From NCBI GenBank assembly GCA_033720895.1, contig JAWWBS010000009.1, forward strand, positions 1 to 50,477: 50,477 nt of DNA, given 5' to 3'. A program made the translations under genes and the position numbers. Under the pieces are notes generated by a model that had not been told where the DNA came from, searched no databases, and saw only the letters and a list, made by a program, of their open reading frames with translations. Below, piece by piece: positions 42,248 through 50,477 of this stretch; position 1 is the first letter of the stretch; each line of letters begins with the position of its first letter. Source of the DNA: Gammaproteobacteria bacterium (GTDB lineage: Bacteria; Pseudomonadota; Gammaproteobacteria; Natronospirales; JAJUFS01).

Positions 42248-44026
42248 TCAGCGCGAGTATGCCTGTTCGATGGATTCGCGAGTCAGCACCCCGAACAGTC
42301 GCCCGCCACGTCGCTGCACGTAGACGCCTTCCGCCTCCTGGCGAGTGACGAGATCAAGGGCTTCCTGCAGGTTGGCCTGCAGTGTGACGGGCAGGCATTC
42401 GATACGTCGGCCAGGCAGCTTGACCAGGTCGACCTGCTTTTCCTCGGACTGCGCATCTTCCGTGTCGTCCGATTTGGCCCTGCGTTCGTCTCGTTCGGCC
42501 AGGTAGCGCGCCAGGTCGGCTGCGGCCAGCAGGTAACGTCGCGTTTCGTTGCTTTCGAGGAGCAGCCACTTCGGGCTGCGCTCCAGCAGGCGCCGGGCGT
42601 CGCCGACGGAAATGCTGGCCGGCGCCTGTTGCACGGCAGCCTCCATCACGCCGGCAACACCGATACGGCGCAGGCTTTGCGCGACGGGGTCGTTGCGGTA
42701 ATCAAGTCCGCGTGCCCGCAGCAGCTCGAGAATGATGGAATCCTTGTGGAAGACCTCGCGCGACACGAGTACCGCCGTAATGACCGTAAGCATGCCCGGG
42801 AAGATGAGCGTGGTATTGCCGGACAACTCCAACAGGGCCATCAGTGCTGCCAGCGGCGCCTGCAACGTGGCCGCCATCATCGCAGCCATGCCGACCAGTG
42901 CGAATACGGCCGGCTGCCAGAGATATTCCGGAAACAGCCAGCTGCAAATCGCGGCAATTGCGGCACCCACCACGGCACCGATGACCAGGGTAGGACCGAT
43001 CAGCCCGCCCGGGAGGTTGCAGCCGATGGCAAATACGGTGGCCACGCATTTGGCAAGGACAATGATCAGCAACAGGCTCAGGGTCAGTTCGCCGGTCATG
43101 GCGTCGTTCACGGTGTCGTAACCCACGCCCATGATGGCCGGGACGAAAATAGCCAGGCAGGCGGTTACCAGGCCTGCAAGGGCGAATCTCAGCAGCAGGG
43201 GCCACTGGCGTATCCGGGCGGCAAGGGTGATCGAGGATGCCGAAAACAGTGCTGCGAGCCCGCCAATCATCAACCCGATGATGAACAGTATCGGCAGTTC
43301 GATCAGTGGCACGGGCAGGATAGGTGGCACATTGAAGGCCGGTGAAGAGCCATAGACAAGATGCGTCACGGCCGTCGAACTGACCGCCGCAAGAATGATC
43401 GGTGCGAAGCCGGCGATGGTGTATTCCATCAGCACGACCTCCATGGCGAAGATGACCCCGGCCAGTGGTGTGTTGAACGCTGCGCCGATTGCGGCGGCGA
43501 CGCCACAGCCGATGAGCACTCGCAAGGTGTTGTTGGGCAATCCGAGCTGGCGCCCGAGCAGGCTGGTGCCGGCAGCGCCAAGATGCACGCTGGGTCCCTC
43601 GCGGCCTACCGACTGGCCGGATATCAGGGCAATGCCCGAGCCGATGAATTCCATCCAGGCGTTGCGCGTCGACATGTGTCCCTGGTGATAGGCAAGTCGC
43701 TCGAGCACATGCACGACGCCCCCCTGGCGACGCTTCGGCTTGACCAGGAGATAGATGAGGCCAAGCAGCAGGGCACCTGCCAGTGGCAGCATGAAGCGCG
43801 CATCGACCGGCAGGCCCTCGAAGTTCTCCGGGTCGCCACCAGGCAGGATCAGCGATTGAATGCCTTCGACGGCGCCACGGAACAGCAACATGAGAATGCC
43901 AACCAGCAGGCCAGCCACGGCGCCGAAAATGCTCAGCTGCAGCAAGGCTGATCGTCCAGCCAGCCGAATGCGCAGCTGGTCCAGGTAGCCTGTCGTGGTG
44001 GCGCTGTCCGAGTTGGCAGAATTCAT
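42248..44026 (-). CDS. CLC-family chloride channel/transporter with CBS domains
   Basis: 592 aa. A ~430-residue CLC membrane domain is followed by a cytoplasmic pair of CBS domains (~450-590; VTRQEAEGVYVQRRGGRLFGVL at the end). Selectivity motifs are present: GSGIALISGQSVGREGPSVH with the gating Glu143, and NLPGGLIGPTLVIGA. The position of the proton glutamate of E. coli ClcA (second E of its IIEEM) is Val196 here (FAMEVVLME), so it may work as a channel rather than an antiporter, or use another residue. The start ATG 44026 has only a weak ribosome site. Confidence 0.87.
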   Translation of the reverse strand: MNSANSDSATTTGYLDQLRIRLAGRSALLQLSIFGAVAGLLVGILMLLFRGAVEGIQSLILPGGDPENFEGLPVDARFMLPLAGALLLGLIYLLVKPKRRQGGVVHVLERLAYHQGHMSTRNAWMEFIGSGIALISGQSVGREGPSVHLGAAGTSLLGRQLGLPNNTLRVLIGCGVAAAIGAAFNTPLAGVIFAMEVVLMEYTIAGFAPIILAAVSSTAVTHLVYGSSPAFNVPPILPVPLIELPILFIIGLMIGGLAALFSASSITLAARIRQWPLLLRFALAGLVTACLAIFVPAIMGVGYDTVNDAMTGELTLSLLLIIVLAKCVATVFAIGCNLPGGLIGPTLVIGAVVGAAIAAICSWLFPEYLWQPAVFALVGMAAMMAATLQAPLAALMALLELSGNTTLIFPGMLTVITAVLVSREVFHKDSIILELLRARGLDYRNDPVAQSLRRIGVAGVMEAAVQQAPASISVGDARRLLERSPKWLLLESNETRRYLLAAADLARYLAERDERRAKSDDTEDAQSEEKQVDLVKLPGRRIECLPVTLQANLQEALDLVTRQEAEGVYVQRRGGRLFGVLTRESIEQAYSR

Positions 44027-44117
44027 GGAGTCATTATGCCAGCCGTGCCGATGGATTGCGCACGGGGCGGCCGGTATTGGTATCATTACGGACTAATTCT
44101 CAGCGCTGGGCTCCTGC

Positions 44118-44837
44118 ATGACGCGACATCGACTGGTAGTCAGGCCGCACCGGCCGCTGCGCAACGGCCTTCTCTATACCGTGGTCGGGGTACTGATGTT
44201 CCTGTCGGTATTCGGTGCTTTCCAGTTCGGCCAGATCCGTGCCGGATTCGATGCCACGGAGTCGGGTTCCACCATCGATCGCCAGGCCGGGCAGATCGCC
44301 CGGCTGGAAGCCGCTAACGACGCCCTGCGAGAGCGCGTAGCCTTGCTGGAACGGTCCAGCGATATCGACCAGGAGGCCCGTGAGCGCTTGCAGCGCGAAT
44401 TTGCTGCCAAGCAGGACGAGGTACTCGAGCTGCGGGAAGAGCTGGCCTTTTACCGCGGCATCGTCTCGCCCGAGGACGGCGAAGCTGGCTTGCGGGTGCA
44501 GAGCATGCGTATCAGCCCGACGTCACAGTCGCAGGTGTTCCATTATCGCCTCGTGCTGATCCAGGCCATTACCAACGATCGTGCGACCAGCGGCGAGCTG
44601 AAGCTGGAAGTGATTGGCGAACGTGACGGGCGCGAAGCGCGCCTGGATGTTGCGGAACTTGTGATGGACGGCGCAGACACGCTGCGTTATTCGTTCAAGT
44701 ATTTTCAGGATTTCGAGGGAGATTTCAGGTTGCCGGATGGCTTTGTGCCGCAGCGGCTGGAATTGACCATAGACCCGAGTGCCAGAGGCGCGGAAACAAT
44801 GACCCGCAGCTTTGGTTGGGATGTATCGACCGGATAG
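44118..44837 (+). CDS. DUF6776 family membrane-anchored coiled-coil protein
   Basis: 239 aa. One transmembrane helix (residues ~18-38), then a coiled coil (residues ~50-115, with regular RLEAANDALRERVALLER heptads), then a beta-rich C-terminal domain. It resembles proteins assigned to DUF6776. Function is unknown. Its gene is 10 bases before a bactofilin gene, a pairing that suggests a role in cell-envelope organisation. Confidence 0.75.
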   Translation: MTRHRLVVRPHRPLRNGLLYTVVGVLMFLSVFGAFQFGQIRAGFDATESGSTIDRQAGQIARLEAANDALRERVALLERSSDIDQEARERLQREFAAKQDEVLELREELAFYRGIVSPEDGEAGLRVQSMRISPTSQSQVFHYRLVLIQAITNDRATSGELKLEVIGERDGREARLDVAELVMDGADTLRYSFKYFQDFEGDFRLPDGFVPQRLELTIDPSARGAETMTRSFGWDVSTG

Positions 44838-44847
44838 GAGGTTCCCG

Positions 44848-45282
44848 ATGCTGGGAGGAAACAGAAAATCGACGCACATGGATACGCTGGTTGGTCACAA
44901 CACGCGGGTAACGGGTGACTTCGAATTCGAAAGTGGCCTGCATGTTGATGGCTTCATCAAGGGCAATGTTTCGGCGACCGAAACCGGCTCGCGCCTTTCG
45001 ATCAGCGAGCGAGGCTGCATAGAGGGCGAAGTGCACGTGCCCGTGCTTGTACTGAACGGCACGGTGCGGGGTGATGTCTACGTCAGCGAGAGCCTGGAGC
45101 TGGGTGCAAAGGCACGTGTCGAGGGCGACGTGTATTACAACGTCATTCGCATGGAAGCCGGCGCCACGGTGAACGGCAAGCTGGTCCACAAGCCCGCGGA
45201 TTCGCCCATGCTGGCGCTGAACCACGACCAGGAAGGCAAGAATCCGGATGCCTCCGCGAATGATGATGCCGGCGAACATTGA
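44848..45282 (+). CDS. Bactofilin family cytoskeletal protein
   Basis: 144 aa. The bactofilin (DUF583) domain occupies residues ~15-110 with a right-handed beta-helix repeat pattern: GDFEFESGLHVDGFIKGNV, VPVLVLNGTVRGDVYVSES and ARVEGDVYYNVIRMEAGATV. The N- and C-terminal ends are short and disordered. Bactofilins form nucleotide-free polymers that recruit murein enzymes. The start ATG 44848 has TAGGAGG upstream. An M23 peptidase gene lies 1.6 kb away on the other strand. Confidence 0.92.
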   Translation: MLGGNRKSTHMDTLVGHNTRVTGDFEFESGLHVDGFIKGNVSATETGSRLSISERGCIEGEVHVPVLVLNGTVRGDVYVSESLELGAKARVEGDVYYNVIRMEAGATVNGKLVHKPADSPMLALNHDQEGKNPDASANDDAGEH

Positions 45283-45333
45283 GTGTGCAGTCCGGGGCAG
45301 CGTAGAATGACGTTGCGGACACGAGGTATTTGA

Positions 45334-45693
45334 ATGGAAGTACACAACCACAATCCCAATCAGCCACCACCGCTGGTGTTTACCGACGCGGCGGCGCGCA
45401 AGGTGCGCGAGCTGATTGAAGAAGAGGCCAATGATGCCCTCAAGCTGCGCGTGTTTGTCAGTGGCGGCGGTTGTTCGGGTTTTCAGTATGGCTTCAGTTT
45501 CGACGAAGCGGTCGAAGAGGGCGATACCGCGGTTGAAAAGGACGGCGTGACCCTGTTGGTGGATCCTATGAGCTTCCAGTACCTGATGGGTGCGGAAATC
45601 GATTACAAGGAGGATCTCGAGGGCGCGCAATTCGTCATTCGCAATCCGAATGCCAGCACCACCTGTGGTTGTGGATCGTCGTTTTCGGTCTGA
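45334..45693 (+). CDS. erpA: Iron-sulfur cluster insertion protein ErpA
   Basis: 119 aa A-type carrier. The three cluster cysteines are Cys47 ([11 protein letters not shown]), Cys111 and Cys113 (TTCGCGSSF). The N-terminal [10 protein letters not shown] stretch is an extra lead-in. ErpA delivers [Fe-S] clusters to apoproteins, including isoprenoid synthesis enzymes. It follows bactofilin by 51 bases and ends at a terminator. Confidence 0.94.
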   Translation: MEVHNHNPNQPPPLVFTDAAARKVRELIEEEANDALKLRVFVSGGGCSGFQYGFSFDEAVEEGDTAVEKDGVTLLVDPMSFQYLMGAEIDYKEDLEGAQFVIRNPNASTTCGCGSSFSV

Positions 45694-45717
45694 TCGGGCG
45701 TAACAGGATGAAGCATG

Positions 45718-45743
45718 AAAAAAGGCGCCTTGGCGCCTTTTTT
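45718..45743. terminator. Intrinsic terminator between erpA and anmK
   Basis: AAAAAAGGCGCC-TT-GGCGCCTTTTTT, a symmetrical GC stem with A- and T-runs, serving two convergent genes. Confidence 0.88.
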
Positions 45744-45769
45744 CATGCCTGAATGGATTTCATGCGACG

Positions 45770-46855
45770 TCAGGGCAGGTAAATGCCGCCGAGCACGGTT
45801 TCCGACGCCGCACCGGTGACATCGGGCACGTTGCCCGGTTGTTCTGCCAGGCGTTGCCTGGCGAGCCAGGCGAAACAGGCGGCTTCGATGAAGTCCGGAT
45901 CAAATCCATGCTGGTCGGCGGTCTCCAGCGTCGCGATCGATAGATTGGCGGCGAGGCGCTCCCTGAGCAGCGGATTGTGCACGCCACCGCCCATGAGAAT
46001 GGCGTGCCGGGCTTTGCTGGCGTTGATCGCGTCTGCCACGGTGCGGGCCGTCAGTTCGCACAGCGTCGCCTGGACGTCCGCGGAACGCTCGCTGCCTTCC
46101 AGGAAAGCATCCAGCCAGGAGAGATTGAAAACTTCCTTGCCCGTGCTCTTGGGGGGCGGCAGGGCAAAGTAGGGGTCAGCAAGCAGGCGATCGAGCAGGG
46201 CGGGAATGAACTCGCCATCGCTCGCAAACTCGCCATCTGCATCGAAACTGCCCTTGCCATGCTTGTAGGCCCAGGCGTCCATCAACCCGTTTGCCGGACC
46301 CGTATCGAATCCCTTGGTGGCGTCGCTCTCCAGCAGCGTGATGTTGGCAATGCCGCCCAGGTTGATAATCGCGACCGGAGCAAGGTGGCTGAAAATTTCC
46401 CGGTGCCAGCCGCTGGCCAGCGGCGCGCCCTGTCCACCCACTGCCATGTCCTTGCGGCGGAAATCTGCAACCACGGGAATTCCGCTCAGTGCGGCCAGCA
46501 GGCTGGGGTCACCGATCTGCAAGGTGGACGGGTGGTCGCCTTCCGGGGCGTGCCATATCGTCTGGCCGTGCGAACCGATGGCGGATATGTCATCGGCGGC
46601 GATGTCATGGTCGGACAGGAGCCGGCGCGCTGCCTCCGAGAAGGCAATGGCAAAGCGATGATCCAGCTCGCCAAGCTGGGCGAGACTCACCTGGCCGCCG
46701 CCTGCCATGGCATCCAGCGCACCGCGTCGCAAGTCGTCTTCCAGCGGGTAGCTCCGGGCGGCGGTAACGTGGGGAGTGCCGCTGAAATCGACAACAGCCG
46801 CATCAATGGCGTCGAGGCTGGTGCCGGAGATCAGGCCAAGGTAGAGATCCGGCAT
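45770..46855 (-). CDS. anmK: Anhydro-N-acetylmuramic acid kinase
   Basis: 361 aa. It phosphorylates 1,6-anhydroMurNAc with ring opening in peptidoglycan recycling. ASKHA-fold motifs: GLISGTSLDAIDAAVV, IGSHGQTIWHAP, VVADFRRKDMAVGGQGAPL, INLGGIANIT and FDTGPANGLMDAW, and LMGGGVHNPLL. It fits functionally with AmpD at 28 kb. It follows the M23 peptidase gene by 16 bases. Confidence 0.95.
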   Translation of the reverse strand: MPDLYLGLISGTSLDAIDAAVVDFSGTPHVTAARSYPLEDDLRRGALDAMAGGGQVSLAQLGELDHRFAIAFSEAARRLLSDHDIAADDISAIGSHGQTIWHAPEGDHPSTLQIGDPSLLAALSGIPVVADFRRKDMAVGGQGAPLASGWHREIFSHLAPVAIINLGGIANITLLESDATKGFDTGPANGLMDAWAYKHGKGSFDADGEFASDGEFIPALLDRLLADPYFALPPPKSTGKEVFNLSWLDAFLEGSERSADVQATLCELTARTVADAINASKARHAILMGGGVHNPLLRERLAANLSIATLETADQHGFDPDFIEAACFAWLARQRLAEQPGNVPDVTGAASETVLGGIYLP

Positions 46856-46871
46856 CGATCGGAACCGGCGA

Positions 46872-48254
46872 TCAGGGTGCGGTGGCGACGCGAGTGCGGT
46901 CGGACCCGATCACATCCAGCTGGCGCAACAGCGGAGTGCTGACGGCCATGAACTGGTCCTTGTACTGTTCGGCAATCGGTTCCGCGTCGGGAAGTTTGAC
47001 GGTCCGTGGATTGCGATGCGTGCCATTGACCAGGAACTCGTAATGCAGGTGCGGGCCGCTCGCGAGGCCGGTCGAGCCAACGTAGCCGATGACCTGCCCC
47101 TGCTTCACGCGCTGACCGACGCTGACTGCCCGGCGGGTAAAGTGCAGGTACTTGGTCACGAATTTCTCGCCGTGCTGGATGAAGACGTGGTGACCGTTGT
47201 ATTTGCTGTACGAAGAACGGACGACGCGGCCGTCGCCGGCGGCAAACACAGGTGTGCCAACGGGCGCCTTGTAGTCGATGCCATTGTGCGGTCGCACCGT
47301 TTTCAGCACCGGGTGGAGCCGGCTCGGATTGAAGTTGGAGCTGACGTACAGGAAATTCAGTGGTGCGCGCAGGAAGGTCTTCCGCATCGCGCGACCGTCA
47401 GGACCGTAATAGGCGGCATTGCCATTGTCGTCGACAAATCGAACGGCCTGGATCACGCGGCCATCGTTGACGAATTCGGCAGCGATGATCGGCCCGTCCT
47501 TGACCTTCTCGCCATCACGGAAAATCTCTTCGTAGATGATCCTGAATTCATCGCCCTGGCGAATGTCCAGCGCAAAATCGATGTCCCAGCCATAGATGTT
47601 GGCGAGGTTCATGATCAGCGTGTCGGAAAGGCCGGCTGCGTAACCGGCGGCATACATCGAGGATTCTATGGTGGCGCTGGCCGTCTGTATGCGCCGTTGC
47701 AGTGGCAGTGCTTCAAGGCTGGTCGTGTAGCCTTGCTCTCCCTGCTCGATTCTCAGCTTGTCCGTGCCATCCAGTTCCATCGACACTTCAAGTACGTTGC
47801 CGGCGCTGTCTGCGACGACATTGATCCGGTCACCCGGACGAATGAGACGAAGGCGCTCCACGCTCTCGCCCAGCAGCATGATTTCATGCAGGTCCTGGCG
47901 CGACAGTTCATGGCGATCGAACATGGCTGCCAGCGAATCGCCGGATTTGACCACAAGGTTCAGGCGTTTCAGGTTGGTGCCAACGGCCGGTTCGGCGGCA
48001 GGCACGCGGGTGCCACGTTCGATGCGGCCGTTGCTCGGCAGCGTGAGAGCGATCTGCGCATCGCCTTCGAAGTCGCCCACCGAGTTTGCTGCAGACGGCT
48101 GCGATGAGACATTGGCCAGGCTGATCGTCAGCACGATGGCCAGCGCGCCGCCCAGCCAGTAATGATGGGGGCGAGCCGCCGTCAGGCGTTTCTTGCGCAC
48201 ACCGGCGCCTCCGGGCCGCGCTTGCGGCTTATAATCGGGTCTCATTTGCGTCAT
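46872..48254 (-). CDS. M23 family murein endopeptidase with OapA/LysM-like region
   Basis: 460 aa. A cytoplasmic N-terminus, one transmembrane helix (residues ~32-50), an OapA/LysM-like region (~93-165, VVKSGDSLAAMFDRHELS), a middle domain, then the peptidase M23 domain (~320-420). Zinc ligands are seen in HNGIDYKAP (H-x3-D) and GPHLHYEF (H-x-H). It should cut peptide cross-links in the periplasm, like MepM. It is co-directional with anmK. Confidence 0.92.
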   Translation of the reverse strand: MTQMRPDYKPQARPGGAGVRKKRLTAARPHHYWLGGALAIVLTISLANVSSQPSAANSVGDFEGDAQIALTLPSNGRIERGTRVPAAEPAVGTNLKRLNLVVKSGDSLAAMFDRHELSRQDLHEIMLLGESVERLRLIRPGDRINVVADSAGNVLEVSMELDGTDKLRIEQGEQGYTTSLEALPLQRRIQTASATIESSMYAAGYAAGLSDTLIMNLANIYGWDIDFALDIRQGDEFRIIYEEIFRDGEKVKDGPIIAAEFVNDGRVIQAVRFVDDNGNAAYYGPDGRAMRKTFLRAPLNFLYVSSNFNPSRLHPVLKTVRPHNGIDYKAPVGTPVFAAGDGRVVRSSYSKYNGHHVFIQHGEKFVTKYLHFTRRAVSVGQRVKQGQVIGYVGSTGLASGPHLHYEFLVNGTHRNPRTVKLPDAEPIAEQYKDQFMAVSTPLLRQLDVIGSDRTRVATAP

Positions 48255-48409
48255 GTCGGTTTGTTAGCTGGCCCAACCACCTGCTAAAGTACCGTGCTGA
48301 CCACGTTTGGTCAATGTCAACTTACTGTTTTTTCTGAAAAAAATGACATCCAAGGGCTCCTGGTAAGCGACCGGGAAGCCAAACTTTACAACAGGGGAGT
48401 CGGGCGGCT

Positions 48410-49621
48410 ATGGCGTCAGCCAACACGGAAATCACACAGGCCATGGAAGAACTGCGGCGCGGCGCCGACGAGATCCTGCGTGAGGAGGAGCTCGAAGCAA
48501 AGCTCAAGGAAGGGCGCCCGCTGAAGATCAAGGCTGGCTTCGACCCGACAGCGCCCGATTTGCACCTGGGGCATACGGTCCTGATCAACAAGATGCGTCA
48601 GTTCCAGGCGCTGGGGCATGAGGTCATTTTCCTGATTGGCGATTTCACAGGCATGATCGGTGACCCGACCGGCAAGAACGCCACTCGCCCGCCCCTGTCG
48701 CCGGAAGACATCAAGCAGAATGCGCTCACCTACAAGGAGCAGATCTTCAAGATTCTCGATCCGGACAAAACGCGGGTTGCGTTCAATTCAGAGTGGATGG
48801 AGTCCATGGGTGCGGCCGGGCTGATCAAGCTGGCCTCCAGCCATACTGTGGCTCGCATGCTGGAACGCGACGATTTTTCCAAGCGCTATAAAGAGAATCG
48901 CCCGATTGCCATCCACGAGTTCCTTTACCCCTTGGTGCAGGGCTACGATTCCGTGGCGCTTGAAGCCGACGTCGAGCTTGGCGGTACCGACCAGAAGTTC
49001 AATCTGCTGGTTGGCCGGCAATTGCAGGAGCAGAACGGCCAGAAGCCCCAGGTCGTGTTGACCATGCCCCTGCTGGAGGGGCTGGATGGCGTGCAGAAGA
49101 TGTCGAAGTCGCTGGGAAACTACATCGGCATCACCGAGGCGCCCGACGACATGTTCGGCAAGTTGATGTCGATATCCGATGACTTGATGTGGCGATACTT
49201 CGAGCTGCTGTCTTTCCGGCCGCTGAGTGACATAGCGGCCTTTCGCCAGCAGGTCGCTGAAGGGGCGAATCCGCGGGACATCAAGTTCCTCCTGGGTATC
49301 GAAATCGTGGATCGCTTTCATGGCGAGGGCGCTGGCGAGACCGCCCGGGCTGCTTTCGTTTCCCGCTTCCAGAAAGGCGCCCTGCCCGATGATCTCCCCG
49401 ATGTCAGCGTCACCGCCGAGGAGGGCGAGATCGGCCTGGCCAGCCTGTTGAAAGAAGCCGGGCTGGTGAAGTCGACGTCGGAAGCCATGCGGATGGTCAA
49501 GCAGGGAGCGGTCAAGATCGATGGCGACAAGGCGGCCGACGCCCGGCAGGCCTTTCCTGCTGGCTCCGAGGCGGTCTTCCAGGTCGGTAAACGCCGGGTC
49601 GCCAGGGTCCGTGTGAAGTGA
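48410..49621 (+). CDS. tyrS: Tyrosyl-tRNA synthetase
   Basis: 403 aa class I synthetase of the TyrZ-like, ~400-aa type. ATP-binding [10 protein letters not shown] (HIGH-like, around residue 48) and [10 protein letters not shown] (KMSKS) are present, and the C-terminal part is an S4 RNA-binding domain ([20 protein letters not shown]). AGGGGAG precedes ATG 48410. An rRNA operon follows on the same strand, an order also seen in Xanthomonas. Confidence 0.96.
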   Translation: MASANTEITQAMEELRRGADEILREEELEAKLKEGRPLKIKAGFDPTAPDLHLGHTVLINKMRQFQALGHEVIFLIGDFTGMIGDPTGKNATRPPLSPEDIKQNALTYKEQIFKILDPDKTRVAFNSEWMESMGAAGLIKLASSHTVARMLERDDFSKRYKENRPIAIHEFLYPLVQGYDSVALEADVELGGTDQKFNLLVGRQLQEQNGQKPQVVLTMPLLEGLDGVQKMSKSLGNYIGITEAPDDMFGKLMSISDDLMWRYFELLSFRPLSDIAAFRQQVAEGANPRDIKFLLGIEIVDRFHGEGAGETARAAFVSRFQKGALPDDLPDVSVTAEEGEIGLASLLKEAGLVKSTSEAMRMVKQGAVKIDGDKAADARQAFPAGSEAVFQVGKRRVARVRVK

Positions 49622-49681
49622 GCCGCCGGTATTGAGCTGGCTTCGAGGCCCTTTCTGGGCAAGAAGTGACCAGTCGAGCAG

Positions 49682-49737
49682 TTAATTTCAAAAAAAAGCC
49701 CCGGGGGTGTTGACGCCTCCAGCGAAGTCCCTATAAT
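49682..49737 (+). promoter_or_regulatory. rRNA operon promoter with UP-like A-tract
   Basis: TTGACG (49710-49715) and a perfect TATAAT (49732-49737) are 16 bases apart, preceded by an A/T-rich tract (49682-49698) in the UP-element position. This sits in the 411-base tyrS-16S gap and should drive the rRNA operon from about 49744. Confidence 0.88.
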
Positions 49738-49881
49738 GCCGCCCTCTCGCGACGGATGGCGAGATTTGCAGAACGGACACGGCGACAAAAACTTTCAAGT
49801 ATTTGCTCGCCGGGGATTGACAGGAATCGTCACCCACGTAAAATGGTCCGTCTGCCTGAGGCGCTTACATCAGCTGCCTTT

Positions 49882-49894
49882 TGCTCTTTAACAA
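49882..49894 (+). promoter_or_regulatory. boxA antitermination site of the rRNA leader
   Basis: TGCTCTTTAACAA is identical to the E. coli rrn boxA, where NusB/NusE bind to prevent Rho termination. It lies ~150 bases upstream of 16S within the transcribed leader. Confidence 0.88.
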
Positions 49895-50032
49895 TCAGGA
49901 TCAAGTAACTTGTGTGGGCGCTCGCGTCGATGAATTGCTTCGCAATACATTGAAGTACCGAGTGACCTAACGAGCCCAAGATAAACTGATATACAGTGGT
50001 TCTTGAGTTCTGGTTCACTCTTTTCACGTTAT

Positions 50033-50477
<445 letters not shown>

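Overview
The window is about 50.5 kb of GC-rich chromosome from a gammaproteobacterium. The evidence is gene order (pilT divergent from yggS-proC-yggT-yggU-DUF4426; gshB divergent from pilGHIJ-chpA; tyrS followed by an rRNA operon), an HU-like protein with a lysine/alanine-rich N-terminal tail, and the first ~445 bases of a gammaproteobacterial-type 16S rRNA at the right edge. The overall set resembles Xanthomonadales/Wenzhouxiangella-like bacteria, but the genus cannot be fixed from the sequence alone. No insertion sequences, prophage genes, CRISPR arrays or tRNAs were seen. The region looks like vertically inherited core genome with a few lineage-specific inserts.

Layout. 0-9 kb: the end of an alpha/beta hydrolase, a beta-barrel protein and a TerB-like protein facing an HU-like protein; then DUF4426-yggU-yggT-proC-yggS on the minus strand, divergent from three tandem PilT/PilU-type retraction ATPases and a second small beta-barrel. 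9-15.8 kb: a tightly packed nine-gene minus-strand run gshB-apbE-NusG_II-Gx_transporter-tonB-yqgE-ruvX-pyrB-pyrK. 16-26 kb: the Chp/Pil chemosensory system pilG-pilH-pilI-pilJ-chpA and a ChpC-like protein with a long acidic tail. 26-29.6 kb: rsmE-bioA, divergent from ampD-ampE. 29.6-36.9 kb: cobalamin uptake (btuF, PduO-type adenosyltransferase, riboswitch-controlled btuB, btuDC), with an inositol-monophosphatase-family gene and phzF in between. 37-41 kb: rppH, then a Fur-box-controlled minus-strand operon of porin, FMN-binding protein and PepSY membrane protein, divergent from bfd and bfr. 41-48.3 kb: 2-Cys peroxiredoxin, hemJ, a CLC transporter with CBS domains, DUF6776-bactofilin-erpA, and anmK with an M23 peptidase. 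48.4 kb to the end: tyrS, the rRNA promoter with boxA, and partial 16S rRNA.

How the parts fit. The retraction ATPases and the Chp pathway serve type IV pilus motility and surface sensing. AmpD, AmpE, AnmK, the M23 peptidase and bactofilin belong to murein recycling and shape. TonB energises BtuB and probably other receptors. The most interesting combination is a periplasmic flavin theme. ApbE (FMN transferase) with NusG_II and Gx-transporter partners sits among housekeeping genes. A separate operon with Fur-like sites encodes an FMN-binding protein carrying a complete ApbE target motif (D-x2-T-G-A-T-x-S), a PepSY-type membrane protein and a porin, next to the bacterioferritin genes. I infer a flavinylated extracytoplasmic electron-transfer system induced by iron starvation, possibly a ferric reductase. 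This is a hypothesis.
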